Of a DNA stretch of 42,487 nt, positions 1-7,154 are shown in pieces (positions within the stretch are counted from its first letter, which is position 1; the number at the start of each line of letters is the position of its first letter). This DNA is from Clostridia bacterium (GTDB taxonomy: Bacteria > Bacillota > Sulfobacillia > JAJZYS01 > JAJYTV01). Location of the stretch: positions 1 through 42,487 of the forward strand of contig DAIBJA010000077.1 of the NCBI GenBank assembly GCA_027420455.1, given 5' to 3'. The notes under the pieces are model-generated. The model worked only from the letters and a program-made list of their open reading frames with translations, did not search any database and was not told the origin of the DNA. Made by a program: the position numbers and the translations under genes.

Positions 1-2
1 CC

Positions 3-101
3 AACTTCTTCGATCGGCAGAACAAGGAGGCCGTCGCTCGGCGCCTCGCCCGCCGCATCGAAGCCCTCGGCTACGAGGTGATGCTCAAGAAGCCCGCCTG
101 A
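3..101 (+). CDS. C-terminal tail of a probable transposase (partial, 5' end outside window)
   Basis: An open frame enters from the window edge and stops with TGA at 99-101, giving 32 residues. The tail has the pattern RRIEALGYEV followed by a short basic end, which resembles the last helix and strand of several insertion-sequence transposases. The family cannot be named from so little. No catalytic residue is inside the window. It would mark the right end of an insertion sequence whose body lies upstream. Confidence 0.5.
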   Translation, partial: NFFDRQNKEAVARRLARRIEALGYEVMLKKPA

Positions 102-172
102 TCCACAACCTGTACTATTGCGCCCCGTCCCGGGCAGTCGCAAAAATGCACTGGCGCTGCCCTTGGTTTTGT

Positions 173-222
173 GTGCCTTCGGCACGCCCGGGGGGGTTTC
201 AGGGGAGTGTCGTGAGCGACAC
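173..222. repeat. two short perfect hairpins in the non-coding stretch after the transposase tail
   Basis: GTGCC/GGCAC (173-177 and 181-185) and GTGTCG/CGACAC (207-212 and 217-222, TGAG loop) are perfect inverted repeats within 50 bases. They lie about 70-120 bases beyond the transposase stop codon and may belong to the insertion-sequence end, or may stop transcription leaving it. There is no U-tract. Nothing else is recognisable in 102-329. Confidence 0.35.
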
Positions 223-329
223 CTAACGCTTTGGCTGCCTCACCAATCCCAACCAACCTTTCCAAGCCGGTAAGGTTAGAGTAGATTCGCGCTGGTTTCA
301 AGTGAACTGTTCAAACCCTCTACCGCAAC

Positions 330-572
330 ATGCGAACCAATGCGAACGTCGCCTGGTACGCCGTCGACGAGGCCGCTCCCAGGATCTACGGTGTCACCCT
401 GGCACAGTTCACATCGTTGGGCAATTTGGACTTCTACGAGTTTTCGCTGCCGGGGCGCATATCGCCCGGCGCCTACGTCCTGGCTCCCCTGACCCATGAG
501 AGGGCGGCGAACGTGGGCCCGGGGTTCATGAACGGTGCCGCAGACGGCGACTTCACGTTCGACGTCCAGTAG
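330..572 (+). pseudogene. 80-codon open frame, likely remnant of a larger gene
   Basis: The frame has the high-GC third-position pattern of its neighbours and is hydrophilic to mixed, ending in FTFDVQ. It has no ribosome binding site before the ATG, and an in-frame TGA lies at 303-305. I recognise no domain. The position next to a transposase tail suggests a fragment left by insertion or deletion rather than an intact gene, but a genuine small protein cannot be excluded. Confidence 0.35.
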
Positions 573-598
573 CCGAACGTGCGCCTTCGCAGCTCTGC

Positions 599-1219
599 TC
601 AGCGCTGTTCGGCCGCGATGTCCCGCAGGGCGTCGCGCAGGGCCTCGTATGGGTGGGCTCCGACGATCATGTACTTGCCCTCGACGATGAATGTCGGAAC
701 ACCGGTGATGCCGATCTCGCGCGCCCGCTCGAGCGAGCGCTCCACGCGTTCGCGGTAGTCCGGCCGCTCGAGGGACGCCATCGCCACCTCGGGATCGAGT
801 CCCGCCCTCGCGGCCATCTGCCGCAGCACCTCGTCGTCGGCCAGGTTTAGGCCCTCGACGAAGTTGGCTCTGAAGAGCTCCCGGTGCAGGGCTTCCAGCT
901 GTCCTTCGTCGCGCGCGTACTCCGAAAGGATGTGCGCCTTGCGCGTGTTGGTCAGGAGCTCAGGCGAGGCGAAGGGCAGCCCGAGCTCGCTTGCTCGCTT
1001 GCGAATCCCTTCCTGCATCCTTTCGACCTGCTCCCGTGGCCTCCCGAAGTACTCCGCTACCGCAATGCCTTCCTCCGGTGTATCCTCGTGCAACTCGAAG
1101 GGCTGCCAGGTGACGTCCAACGTAAGTCCAGGTTCCTGGTTCAGCTTGTCGACGAGACCCGCGCCGATGTAGCAGAACGGTCAAACGTAATCCGAGAACA
1201 TCTCCACCTGCAATGCCAT
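599..1219 (-). CDS. DsbA/FrnE-family thiol oxidoreductase with in-frame UGA at the catalytic Cys (probable selenoprotein)
   Basis: Reading from ATG at 1219 and reading through one UGA gives 206 residues. The N-terminus runs MALQVEMFSDYV-U-PFCYIG, matching the thioredoxin-fold strand and CPxCYIG active site of FrnE-like DsbA proteins, with UGA (1181-1183, residue 13) replacing the first Cys of CxxC; Cys16 is intact. The rest is full length: helical insert, WQPFELH after the first domain strand, and the cis-Pro loop GVPTF near residue 173. A strong ribosome binding site, GAGGTGA, sits 6 bases before the ATG, so translation starts upstream of the UGA. A hairpin suited to be a bacterial SECIS follows it. 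If UGA were a plain stop, the only product would be 12 residues, and the C-terminal 173 codons would have no active site. Selenocysteine machinery is not in the window. A nonsense-mutated pseudogene is the alternative. Confidence 0.85.
1149..1167 (-). promoter_or_regulatory. SECIS-like hairpin downstream of the UGA codon
   Basis: On the coding strand UCGGCG pairs with CGUCGA (six pairs, one G-U) around a seven-base loop, CGGGUCU. The loop starts 20 bases after the UGA, inside the spacing known for bacterial SECIS elements, and it carries GGUCU, the apical loop I recall from the E. coli fdhF element. An alternative fold closes GGUCU directly with two C-G pairs. The structure lies wholly within coding sequence, as expected in bacteria. 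Confidence 0.7.
1181..1183 (-). other. in-frame UGA, predicted selenocysteine codon
   Basis: This is codon 13 of the DsbA/FrnE-like gene. It falls exactly where the nucleophilic Cys of the CxxC motif belongs, and the reading frame stays open and conserved on both sides. Replacement of a redox-active Cys by UGA is the usual signature of a bacterial selenoprotein. Confidence 0.8.
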
Positions 1220-1448
1220 GCAGGATCACCTCATCTTCCTTCTTGATGAATGTTCCGACTAGAACGTATCGACCTTCACAGTCTTAGTATATCCGCAGTG
1301 CGTTGGGGCCGCCGCATTGTCCTGACCATCTTCGCCCCGGCTCCCTGCCTGTGCCGCTCTCGCCCAATGGCACATGGCTGCCTGTCCGGGTACCCGGCCT
1401 GTTTCACGCTCCCTCCTTGGCGCGAGCCCATGGTGCCTCCATGTGTAT

Positions 1449-1464
1449 ACCTGAGTCTTCAGGT
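1449..1464. promoter_or_regulatory. palindrome upstream of the surface-protein gene
   Basis: ACCTGA-GTCT-TCAGGT is a perfect 6-base dyad about 60 bases before the GTG start. It could bind a dimeric regulator. The surrounding stretch 1220-1521 has no gene. The AT-richer part 1440-1500 probably holds the promoter, with TAATCT at 1485-1490 as a possible -10, but I could not find a convincing -35. Confidence 0.35.
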
Positions 1465-1521
1465 TATCTTAAGAGTTTTGTCCGTAATCTTTAGGCGAGT
1501 CACTGCGAAGGAGGGTCCCCT

Positions 1522-3069
1522 GTGGAGTTGCGTAAGCTTGGTCTGGTAGCCGCCCTGGTAGCAGTTGCCGGTTTCGTGGCCCCTGTAGCGGCCGGCGCCC
1601 AGACCGCGACTGTCCCAGACTTTATGAATCTCGGCTTCTCGATGGTCGCCGCCTCGACCAACCTTGCGGCAGGTGCCGGTGGGTCGCTCCACTACGGATC
1701 CATCACCGTTCAGATACCGCCAGGAACCTTCACAGATCCCGTCACGTTCGACCTCTTGCAAGGTCCGGTGTCGAACTTCCAGTCGGCCGCGCCCTCTGGT
1801 GAGACCGTGGTGACCGACTTCGCTCTGCGCGCGGTGGACACCAAGACACAACAGCCCCTCGCGAGCTTCCTCAAACCGGTGATGGTCACGATCACGCAGA
1901 ACGACATCAGTTCCGCCAGCCAGTACGACAACGTCACCCAGACAGGACAGATCGTGGCCAATCCCGTCGCCGCCATGGTCAGCGGCGACGTCCTCACCCA
2001 CCCCATCACCGCCGACGTGGTCGGCTGGGTCGTGCTGAGTCCGAGCAGTTCGGTGCCTGCCGTGCCCGATTTCACGCAACACGGTTTCCCGACCGTCGTC
2101 GCCTCGACTGACCTGGCAGCCGGTGCGGCTGGATCGGTGCATTACGGCGCGGTCTCAATCGCCATCCCGCAGGGCGCGTTCAGCCAGGCGGTCAAGGTTC
2201 AGCTGCTCCAAGGTCCCGTAATGAACTTCCAGTCCGCTGCACCCGCCGGTCAAACCGTGGTGACGGACTTCGCGCTGCGCGTGATCGACCCGAGCATGGG
2301 TCAACTCATCGGTACGTTCCTCAAGCCGGTGACTGCCACCATCACCCAGAGTGACATTGGCAGCGCCAGCATGTACGACAACATCACGCCAAGCGGGCAG
2401 ATCATGATGAACCCCATGCCCGCGGCCATCCATGGCGACGTCCTCACCCACCCCATCGCCGCTGCCACGGTTGGATGGGCGGTGCTCAGCCCGACGACTT
2501 CGGTCCCGGCGGTGCCCGACTTCATGCAGCACGCCTTCCCCAACCTTGTTGCCTCCGTCAGCCTTGCTCCAGGTGCCGGCGGAACGGTGCACTACGGCGC
2601 GGTCTCGGTCAAGATCCCGCAAGGGGCGTTCACGCAGGCGGTGAAGTTCGAGTTGCTGCAAGGCTCGGACGCAACCTTCCAGGCGAGCGCTCCCGCCGGT
2701 GAGACGGTGGTATCGAACTTCGCTCTGAGGGTGGTCAACACCGCCACCGGGCAGTTGATCGGAACCTTCTCCAAGCCCGTGACGGTCACCATCAGCCAGA
2801 ACGGAATCAACTCCGCGAGCACTTACGACAACGTCACCACAGCCGGGCAGATCATGCCCAACCCGATCCCTGCCAAGATCTCCGGCGATGTGCTGACGCA
2901 TCCCATTCCTGCCGCGATGGTCGGCTGGGTCGTCCTGAGCCGCGCCGCCACGGTGCCTGGCGCCACATCCCCAACCACCGGCATTCCCATCCTGCCGCTG
3001 GTGGGGTCTGGCGCTGTGTTGATCGCCGCTGGCGCCCTGCTGGTCCGGTATGCGCGGGCGCACGCGTAG
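1522..3069 (+). CDS. secreted repeat protein with C-terminal sortase sorting signal
   Basis: 515 residues starting at GTG, 7 bases after AAGGAGG. Residues 1-26 form a signal peptide (cleavage likely after AGA). Three tandem repeats of exactly 150 residues begin at 31, 181 and 331, each opening with a VPDF-type strand and containing a beta-rich core of the type IPxGxF...V.F.LLQG, reminiscent of ZU5-like beta sandwiches. The C-terminus reads SPTTG, then about 18 hydrophobic residues and a basic tail (RYARAHA), the layout of an LPxTG-like sorting signal. The next gene overlaps it by 20 bases and is a sortase, so this is very probably that enzyme's substrate, anchored at the cell surface. Function is unknown; adhesin or wall-associated structural protein are possibilities. 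Confidence 0.8.
   Translation: MELRKLGLVAALVAVAGFVAPVAAGAQTATVPDFMNLGFSMVAASTNLAAGAGGSLHYGSITVQIPPGTFTDPVTFDLLQGPVSNFQSAAPSGETVVTDFALRAVDTKTQQPLASFLKPVMVTITQNDISSASQYDNVTQTGQIVANPVAAMVSGDVLTHPITADVVGWVVLSPSSSVPAVPDFTQHGFPTVVASTDLAAGAAGSVHYGAVSIAIPQGAFSQAVKVQLLQGPVMNFQSAAPAGQTVVTDFALRVIDPSMGQLIGTFLKPVTATITQSDIGSASMYDNITPSGQIMMNPMPAAIHGDVLTHPIAAATVGWAVLSPTTSVPAVPDFMQHAFPNLVASVSLAPGAGGTVHYGAVSVKIPQGAFTQAVKFELLQGSDATFQASAPAGETVVSNFALRVVNTATGQLIGTFSKPVTVTISQNGINSASTYDNVTTAGQIMPNPIPAKISGDVLTHPIPAAMVGWVVLSRAATVPGATSPTTGIPILPLVGSGAVLIAAGALLVRYARAHA
1612..2961 (+). repeat. three in-frame tandem repeats of 450 bp
   Basis: Repeat units start at 1612, 2062 and 2512, each opening with a GTG or GTC codon for Val and encoding 150 residues of the surface protein. 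The units are clearly homologous but diverged, so they are old duplications under selection for constant length. Confidence 0.85.
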
Positions 3070-4153
3070 GACAAGCTGGCTGGGGGCTGCGCTGATCAGC
3101 ATCGGTGCAGCCCTTGTGGCCTTGCCGCTGCTCATGCCGTACTACTCGAACTGGCGCCAGGCGCAACTGGCGCAGGCTGCTGCACCCTGGCATGCAGGCA
3201 GGCATCCGCAGGGTGTCAGGGCTGCAGCGGTCACGGTGCCGCCTCTCCCCGCGCGAGCCCAACCCGGCATAGGGCAGGTGGCGGCCTACCTGCGCATCCC
3301 CAAGATCGACGTATCCGCCACTGTCCTGCAGGGTACGTCCGACGCGCTGCTGGCATCAGCGCCAGGGCACGAGCCGCAGAGTGTCATGCCCGGCACGAGC
3401 GGCACCGCCGTCATCGTGGCGCACAACCTGACCTTCTTCCGTCACATCGACGCCTTGCGACCCGGCGACAGCGTCGTGGCCGGCACCGCCCAAGGGGTCT
3501 TCACCTTCAAGGTGACGCGCTCCCTCGTGGTGCCTGCGGACTCCCCACTGCCCAACACCGGATGGCCAAGTCTCGACCTCGTGGCCTGCTACCCGCTGAA
3601 CGCGCTCTACTACACCTCGGATCGCTACGTCGTCGAGACGGCGCTCGTCAGCGCATCGCCTGCGGCCCCGGGCAGCCTCGCGGGGCTCCAGCAAAGCCCG
3701 CCGCAGTTTCTTGCCACGCTGCCGGCCAATCTCGCGTCGCAGCCCCTCTGGCTCTCCGACACGGGCTACGAGGTCGGAAGTGCCACGTTCACGGGTGGGC
3801 CCAGTCAGAGACTCACGGCCAGTGGCGCCAGCTGGAGCCTGGTGGCGCAAAGCATCCGCATGTTCGCTGCGACCGTCAGGGCTCTGCGCGTAGCCGCACC
3901 CTCTCCCCTCGCGGGGTTCGGACCGGATCCGGCCGTGCAGGGGCTGGCGGGCGGCGGGCCATGGGTGGTGGCGCCGCGGGCGCCGCTCGATGTGTCGATC
4001 GAACTCGACGCTGCCGGCCAGCCGCTCGCCGTGACCGTCGAGACGCCCCTGGCCCACATCGCAAGCCCAAACGGGGCGACAACGGCTCCCTTCGCCATCA
4101 CGCTCCAGGTGCGCGGGGACGTCCTCTACCTGCGCAGCGCCGGCACGGCCTGA
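3050..4153 (+). CDS. sortase (class D-like) with long C-terminal extension
   Basis: 367 residues. A membrane anchor spans residues 10-30. The sortase beta-barrel covers about 75-200 with catalytic His125 (in VAHN), Cys180 (in VACYPL) and Arg192 (in SDRYVV). It should cleave a sorting signal and transfer the protein to the cell envelope; the overlapping upstream gene encodes the likely substrate. Two features are unusual: the His motif is AHN rather than the common GHR, and about 165 residues follow the sortase fold, with no domain I recognise. Sortases of this class usually end soon after the Arg strand. Confidence 0.85.
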   Translation: MRGRTRRTSWLGAALISIGAALVALPLLMPYYSNWRQAQLAQAAAPWHAGRHPQGVRAAAVTVPPLPARAQPGIGQVAAYLRIPKIDVSATVLQGTSDALLASAPGHEPQSVMPGTSGTAVIVAHNLTFFRHIDALRPGDSVVAGTAQGVFTFKVTRSLVVPADSPLPNTGWPSLDLVACYPLNALYYTSDRYVVETALVSASPAAPGSLAGLQQSPPQFLATLPANLASQPLWLSDTGYEVGSATFTGGPSQRLTASGASWSLVAQSIRMFAATVRALRVAAPSPLAGFGPDPAVQGLAGGGPWVVAPRAPLDVSIELDAAGQPLAVTVETPLAHIASPNGATTAPFAITLQVRGDVLYLRSAGTA

Positions 4154-4166
4154 TCCATCGCGGGGC

Positions 4167-4199
4167 AAAGGGCTCGACCTCAGGTCGGGCCCTTTCTCC
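4167..4199 (+). terminator. intrinsic terminator after the sortase gene
   Basis: A 13-base stem, AAAGGGCTCGACC against GGTCGGGCCCTTT (one G-U pair), closes a TCA loop at 4167-4195, followed by a pyrimidine-rich CTCCT. It lies 13 bases past the sortase stop codon. Confidence 0.8.
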
Positions 4200-4301
4200 T
4201 ACCCCTCGGCGTCCCAGGGGAGGTGCGCGCCCTGCCGCCGAGAATCCCACCTATGGTTCTGGAACTGGACACGCGCCGGCAGGCGCACCAGGAGGGATGG
4301 C

Positions 4302-5651
4302 ATGAGCATCGACACGCGGCGGCGGGAAGCCCTGCTGCCTGAGCAGCTGGCGGCCATGCGCGCCGGCATCGCCGCGGACAGGCACGTGCTGGCCATGAAG
4401 AACGCGGTCGGCAAGAACGGCATCCTGAAGGTGGCCGAGAACCAGGACATCCTCGCGGCGACGCTGCACACGTTCTCCGACGAGCTGCCTTCGCTCGCCG
4501 TGACGAACCAGATGAAGAGCGGGCGCTGCTGGATGTTCGCAGGGCTCAATGTGCTGCGCAGGGCGGCGGCCAAGCGTCTCGACCTCGGCGAGTTCGAGCT
4601 CTCCCAGAACTACCTGACGTTCTGGGAGAAGCTCGAGAAGGCGAACGGCTTTCTCGACGACGTCCTCGCGACCCTGGACGAACCGAAGGACAGCCGGCTC
4701 GTGACCCACATTTTCGCCGGACCGGCCGGCGACGGCGGCGAGTGGGAGCTCTTCGCGAACCTTGTGCTGAAGTACGGCGTGACGCCCAAGGCCGCCATGC
4801 CCGAGACGCAGGGTTCGAGCGACTCGCACGCGATGGGCCATGTGCTGAACGTGAAGCTTAGGGAACAGGGCCTGGCGCTACGCGCGGCGCACGCCGCCGG
4901 CAGCGCCGGGGAGGATCTCTTCGCCCGCAAGGAGTCCATGCTGGCTGAGATCTACCGCATCCTGACGGTGTTCCTCGGCGTCCCGCCCACCAGCTTCGAC
5001 TTCGAATACCGCGACAAGGACGAGCGGTTCCACCGGGAACGCAGCCTCTCGCCGCAGCAGTTCTTCGAGCGGTTCGTCGCCTTCGACTTCGACGCCTACG
5101 CAAACGTCGTCAACGTTCCCACGCCCGACAAGCCATTCGGTCGGCCCTACGTGGTGGCGAACCTCCCCGTCGTGCGCGGCGGGCCGGCACGCCCCTACCT
5201 CAACGTCGACGCCCAGACGATGCGTTCCCTGGCGCGCAGCCAGTTGCAGGACGGCGAAGGCGTCTACTTCGGTTGCGATGTGGTGCAGATGATGGACGGC
5301 GAAGCCGGCGTTCTGGCCGACCGCCTCTACGACTTCGCGAGCGTCTTGGGCATGCCCATCGGTCTTGCCAAGGCGGAGCGCCTCGACTATCTGGGCGAGA
5401 TCGCCGGCGGCCACCAGATGGTCCTGACCGGCGTCGACCTCGTCGAGGCCGACCCCGTACGCTGGAAGGTGGAGAACAGCTGGGGCGACGAGCGTGGCCA
5501 GAAGGGCTACTTCGTGATGAGCGACGGCTGGTTCGAGGAGTACGTCTACCAGGTCGTGGTGCGCAGGGACTACCTGCCCGCGGATCTGCAGGCGGCGCTC
5601 GAGAGGGAGCCGCAGGTGCTGCCGCCCTGGGATCCCATGCGCGGGCTTTAG
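4302..5651 (+). CDS. pepC: C1-family aminopeptidase (PepC / bleomycin hydrolase)
   Basis: 449 residues, the usual size of the family. The papain-like catalytic set is visible: Cys76 in SGRCWMFA, His371 in GGHQMVLTGVD and Asn392 in VENSWGDE. The enzyme removes N-terminal residues from peptides in the cytoplasm, normally as a hexamer with internal active sites. There is no signal peptide. The start ATG follows AGGAGGG by six bases. The gene is flanked by terminators on both sides and appears to be a single transcription unit. Confidence 0.95.
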   Translation: MSIDTRRREALLPEQLAAMRAGIAADRHVLAMKNAVGKNGILKVAENQDILAATLHTFSDELPSLAVTNQMKSGRCWMFAGLNVLRRAAAKRLDLGEFELSQNYLTFWEKLEKANGFLDDVLATLDEPKDSRLVTHIFAGPAGDGGEWELFANLVLKYGVTPKAAMPETQGSSDSHAMGHVLNVKLREQGLALRAAHAAGSAGEDLFARKESMLAEIYRILTVFLGVPPTSFDFEYRDKDERFHRERSLSPQQFFERFVAFDFDAYANVVNVPTPDKPFGRPYVVANLPVVRGGPARPYLNVDAQTMRSLARSQLQDGEGVYFGCDVVQMMDGEAGVLADRLYDFASVLGMPIGLAKAERLDYLGEIAGGHQMVLTGVDLVEADPVRWKVENSWGDERGQKGYFVMSDGWFEEYVYQVVVRRDYLPADLQAALEREPQVLPPWDPMRGL

Positions 5652-5672
5652 GGGGCGGATCCACCCAAGAGC

Positions 5673-5717
5673 GAAGCGAGGCAGGCGACGCCGCACGGGC
5701 GCCGCCTGCCTCGCTTC
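5673..5717. terminator. bidirectional terminator between convergent genes
   Basis: A 15-base perfect stem starting GAAGCGAGGCAGGCG is extended by four more pairs around a GCACG loop. It sits between the aminopeptidase and the dehydrogenase, which point at each other, and can serve both. There is no long U-tract on either strand. Confidence 0.75.
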
Positions 5718-5728
5718 AGCCTCGGATG

Positions 5729-6721
5729 CTAGCCGCGCCAGGCCTCCCCGTTCACGAGCGCCCTCGGGCGACGGCCCGCCAAAGCCGCGAGGAGGTTCTC
5801 GGCGGCGAGCATGCCCATGGCGAGCCGCGTCTCGACGCTCGCGCTGCCGAGGTGCGGCACGAGGACGACGTTCGGCAGGCCGCGCAGTTCAGCCGTCACC
5901 TCGGGCTCGCGTTCGTAGACGTCCAGGCCAGCCGCGAAAATGTCTCCGCGCCGCAGGGCCTCGACCAAGGCCGCCTCATCCACCACGGGTCCGCGCGCCG
6001 TGTTGACGAGCACGGCGGTAGGTTTCATGCGTCGCAGCTGGGCCGCGCCGATCAAATGCCGGGTCTCAGGGGTCAGGGGAACGTGCAGCGAGACGACATC
6101 CGCCTCCGCCAGTAGGGCGTCGAGGTCGAGGCGTGCCGCGCCCAGCCGGCGCTCGATCCCGGCGGGCGCCGCATGGCGGCTCTGGTACACAACCCGCATG
6201 CCGAAGCCCAGCGCGCGCTGCGCCACGGCCTGGGCGATGCGTCCGAAGCCGACAAGGCCGAGCGTCTTGTGGTGGACGTCCCAGCCCAGCATCATGCCGG
6301 GATCCCAGATCCACGGCTCGGCCGAGCGGACGAAGCGGTCGCCCTCCGCTACGCGGCGCGACGCCGCCAGCATGAGTGCCCAGGCCATGTCGGCCGTGCT
6401 CTCCGTCAGGACGTCCGGCGTGTTCGTCACGAGGACGCCCCTGCAGCTGCAGGCGTCCACGTCGATGTTGTCGTAGCCCACCGCATAGTTGGCCACGACC
6501 CGCAGCCCAGGCCCGGCGGCGTCCAGCAGTTCCTCGTCGATCCGATCGGTCAGGAGCGCGACGATGCCCGCCTTTCCCGCGACGCGCCCGAGGAGCTCCT
6601 GGCGCGGCATGGCCAGCGGGCCCTGCCAGAGGTCCACGTCGCAGGCCTCCGCGATGCGCCTGAGCGCCTCCTCGGGTAGAATGCGCGTCACGAGGACGGC
6701 CGGACGACGCGTCAAAGCCAT
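5729..6721 (-). CDS. D-isomer-specific 2-hydroxyacid dehydrogenase (glyoxylate/hydroxypyruvate reductase type)
   Basis: 330 residues from ATG at 6721, chosen because AAGGAGG lies seven bases upstream. An N-terminal substrate domain is followed by an NAD(P)-binding Rossmann segment, LGLVGFGRIAQAVAQ, and the family's catalytic elements: Arg in NTARGPVVDE, Glu in YEREPEV and His in PHLGSAS. It reduces 2-keto acids such as glyoxylate or hydroxypyruvate with NAD(P)H; the exact substrate cannot be read from sequence. It is last before the shared terminator, and the gap to the upstream gene of the same strand is 40 bases. Confidence 0.92.
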   Translation of the reverse strand: MALTRRPAVLVTRILPEEALRRIAEACDVDLWQGPLAMPRQELLGRVAGKAGIVALLTDRIDEELLDAAGPGLRVVANYAVGYDNIDVDACSCRGVLVTNTPDVLTESTADMAWALMLAASRRVAEGDRFVRSAEPWIWDPGMMLGWDVHHKTLGLVGFGRIAQAVAQRALGFGMRVVYQSRHAAPAGIERRLGAARLDLDALLAEADVVSLHVPLTPETRHLIGAAQLRRMKPTAVLVNTARGPVVDEAALVEALRRGDIFAAGLDVYEREPEVTAELRGLPNVVLVPHLGSASVETRLAMGMLAAENLLAALAGRRPRALVNGEAWRG

Positions 6722-6761
6722 CGAAGCGCCTCCTTGGCTGAAAGCGTCGCACAGGTTCGTT

Positions 6762-7112
6762 TCAGTTGTGGCGGGCCTTGGCACTACCCATTTCGATGCA
6801 GCCGATCGACACGATCATCAGCAGGACGTGCCACCAGGGCGACACCCCGGGCCAGAAGAGGAACCTGCCCACCGCGAGCAGAGCCGCCAGCGTGCCGATC
6901 GCGGCGCCGGCCTGGGTGAGCCTATACCGCGGGCTCAGCTGGTTCGCGAGCAGCCACGCGGGCACCAGGAACAGAAGGCCGAACGCGATGTGCAGCCAGA
7001 GGACGAATCCCTGGTCCGGGTAAAGCCGCAGCAGGGCGCCGAGGCCCAGCAGCAGCGCGGCCACGAAGCCAGTCCGGACGAGCATTTTCAGCATGGCTGG
7101 GCGCTTCGGCAT
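6762..7112 (-). CDS. small multi-span membrane protein
   Basis: About 116 residues with four hydrophobic segments (starting VRTGFVAALL, VLWLHIAFGL, AAIGTLAALL and WWHVLLMIVS). The start is uncertain: ATG at 7112 fits the hydrophobic pattern, while a TTG at 7151 would add 13 residues. It follows the ferric-reductase-like gene by 42 bases on the same strand and is probably the last gene of that operon. No family is recognised; it may be an accessory membrane subunit. Confidence 0.7.
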   Translation of the reverse strand: MPKRPAMLKMLVRTGFVAALLLGLGALLRLYPDQGFVLWLHIAFGLLFLVPAWLLANQLSPRYRLTQAGAAIGTLAALLAVGRFLFWPGVSPWWHVLLMIVSIGCIEMGSAKARHN

Positions 7113-7154
7113 CCTGCCACGTCGTTCCTCCCACGCGGCAAGGCATGGCAACGA

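Noticed and set aside
599-1120. A shorter oxidoreductase starting at an internal codon after the UGA
   Set aside because: It lacks the active site and a ribosome binding site; the upstream ATG at 1219 has a strong one and encodes the conserved N-terminus.
1181-1183. UGA as a simple nonsense mutation
   Set aside because: Possible, but the position at the catalytic Cys, the undamaged remainder of the frame and the SECIS-like hairpin make recoding the better explanation.
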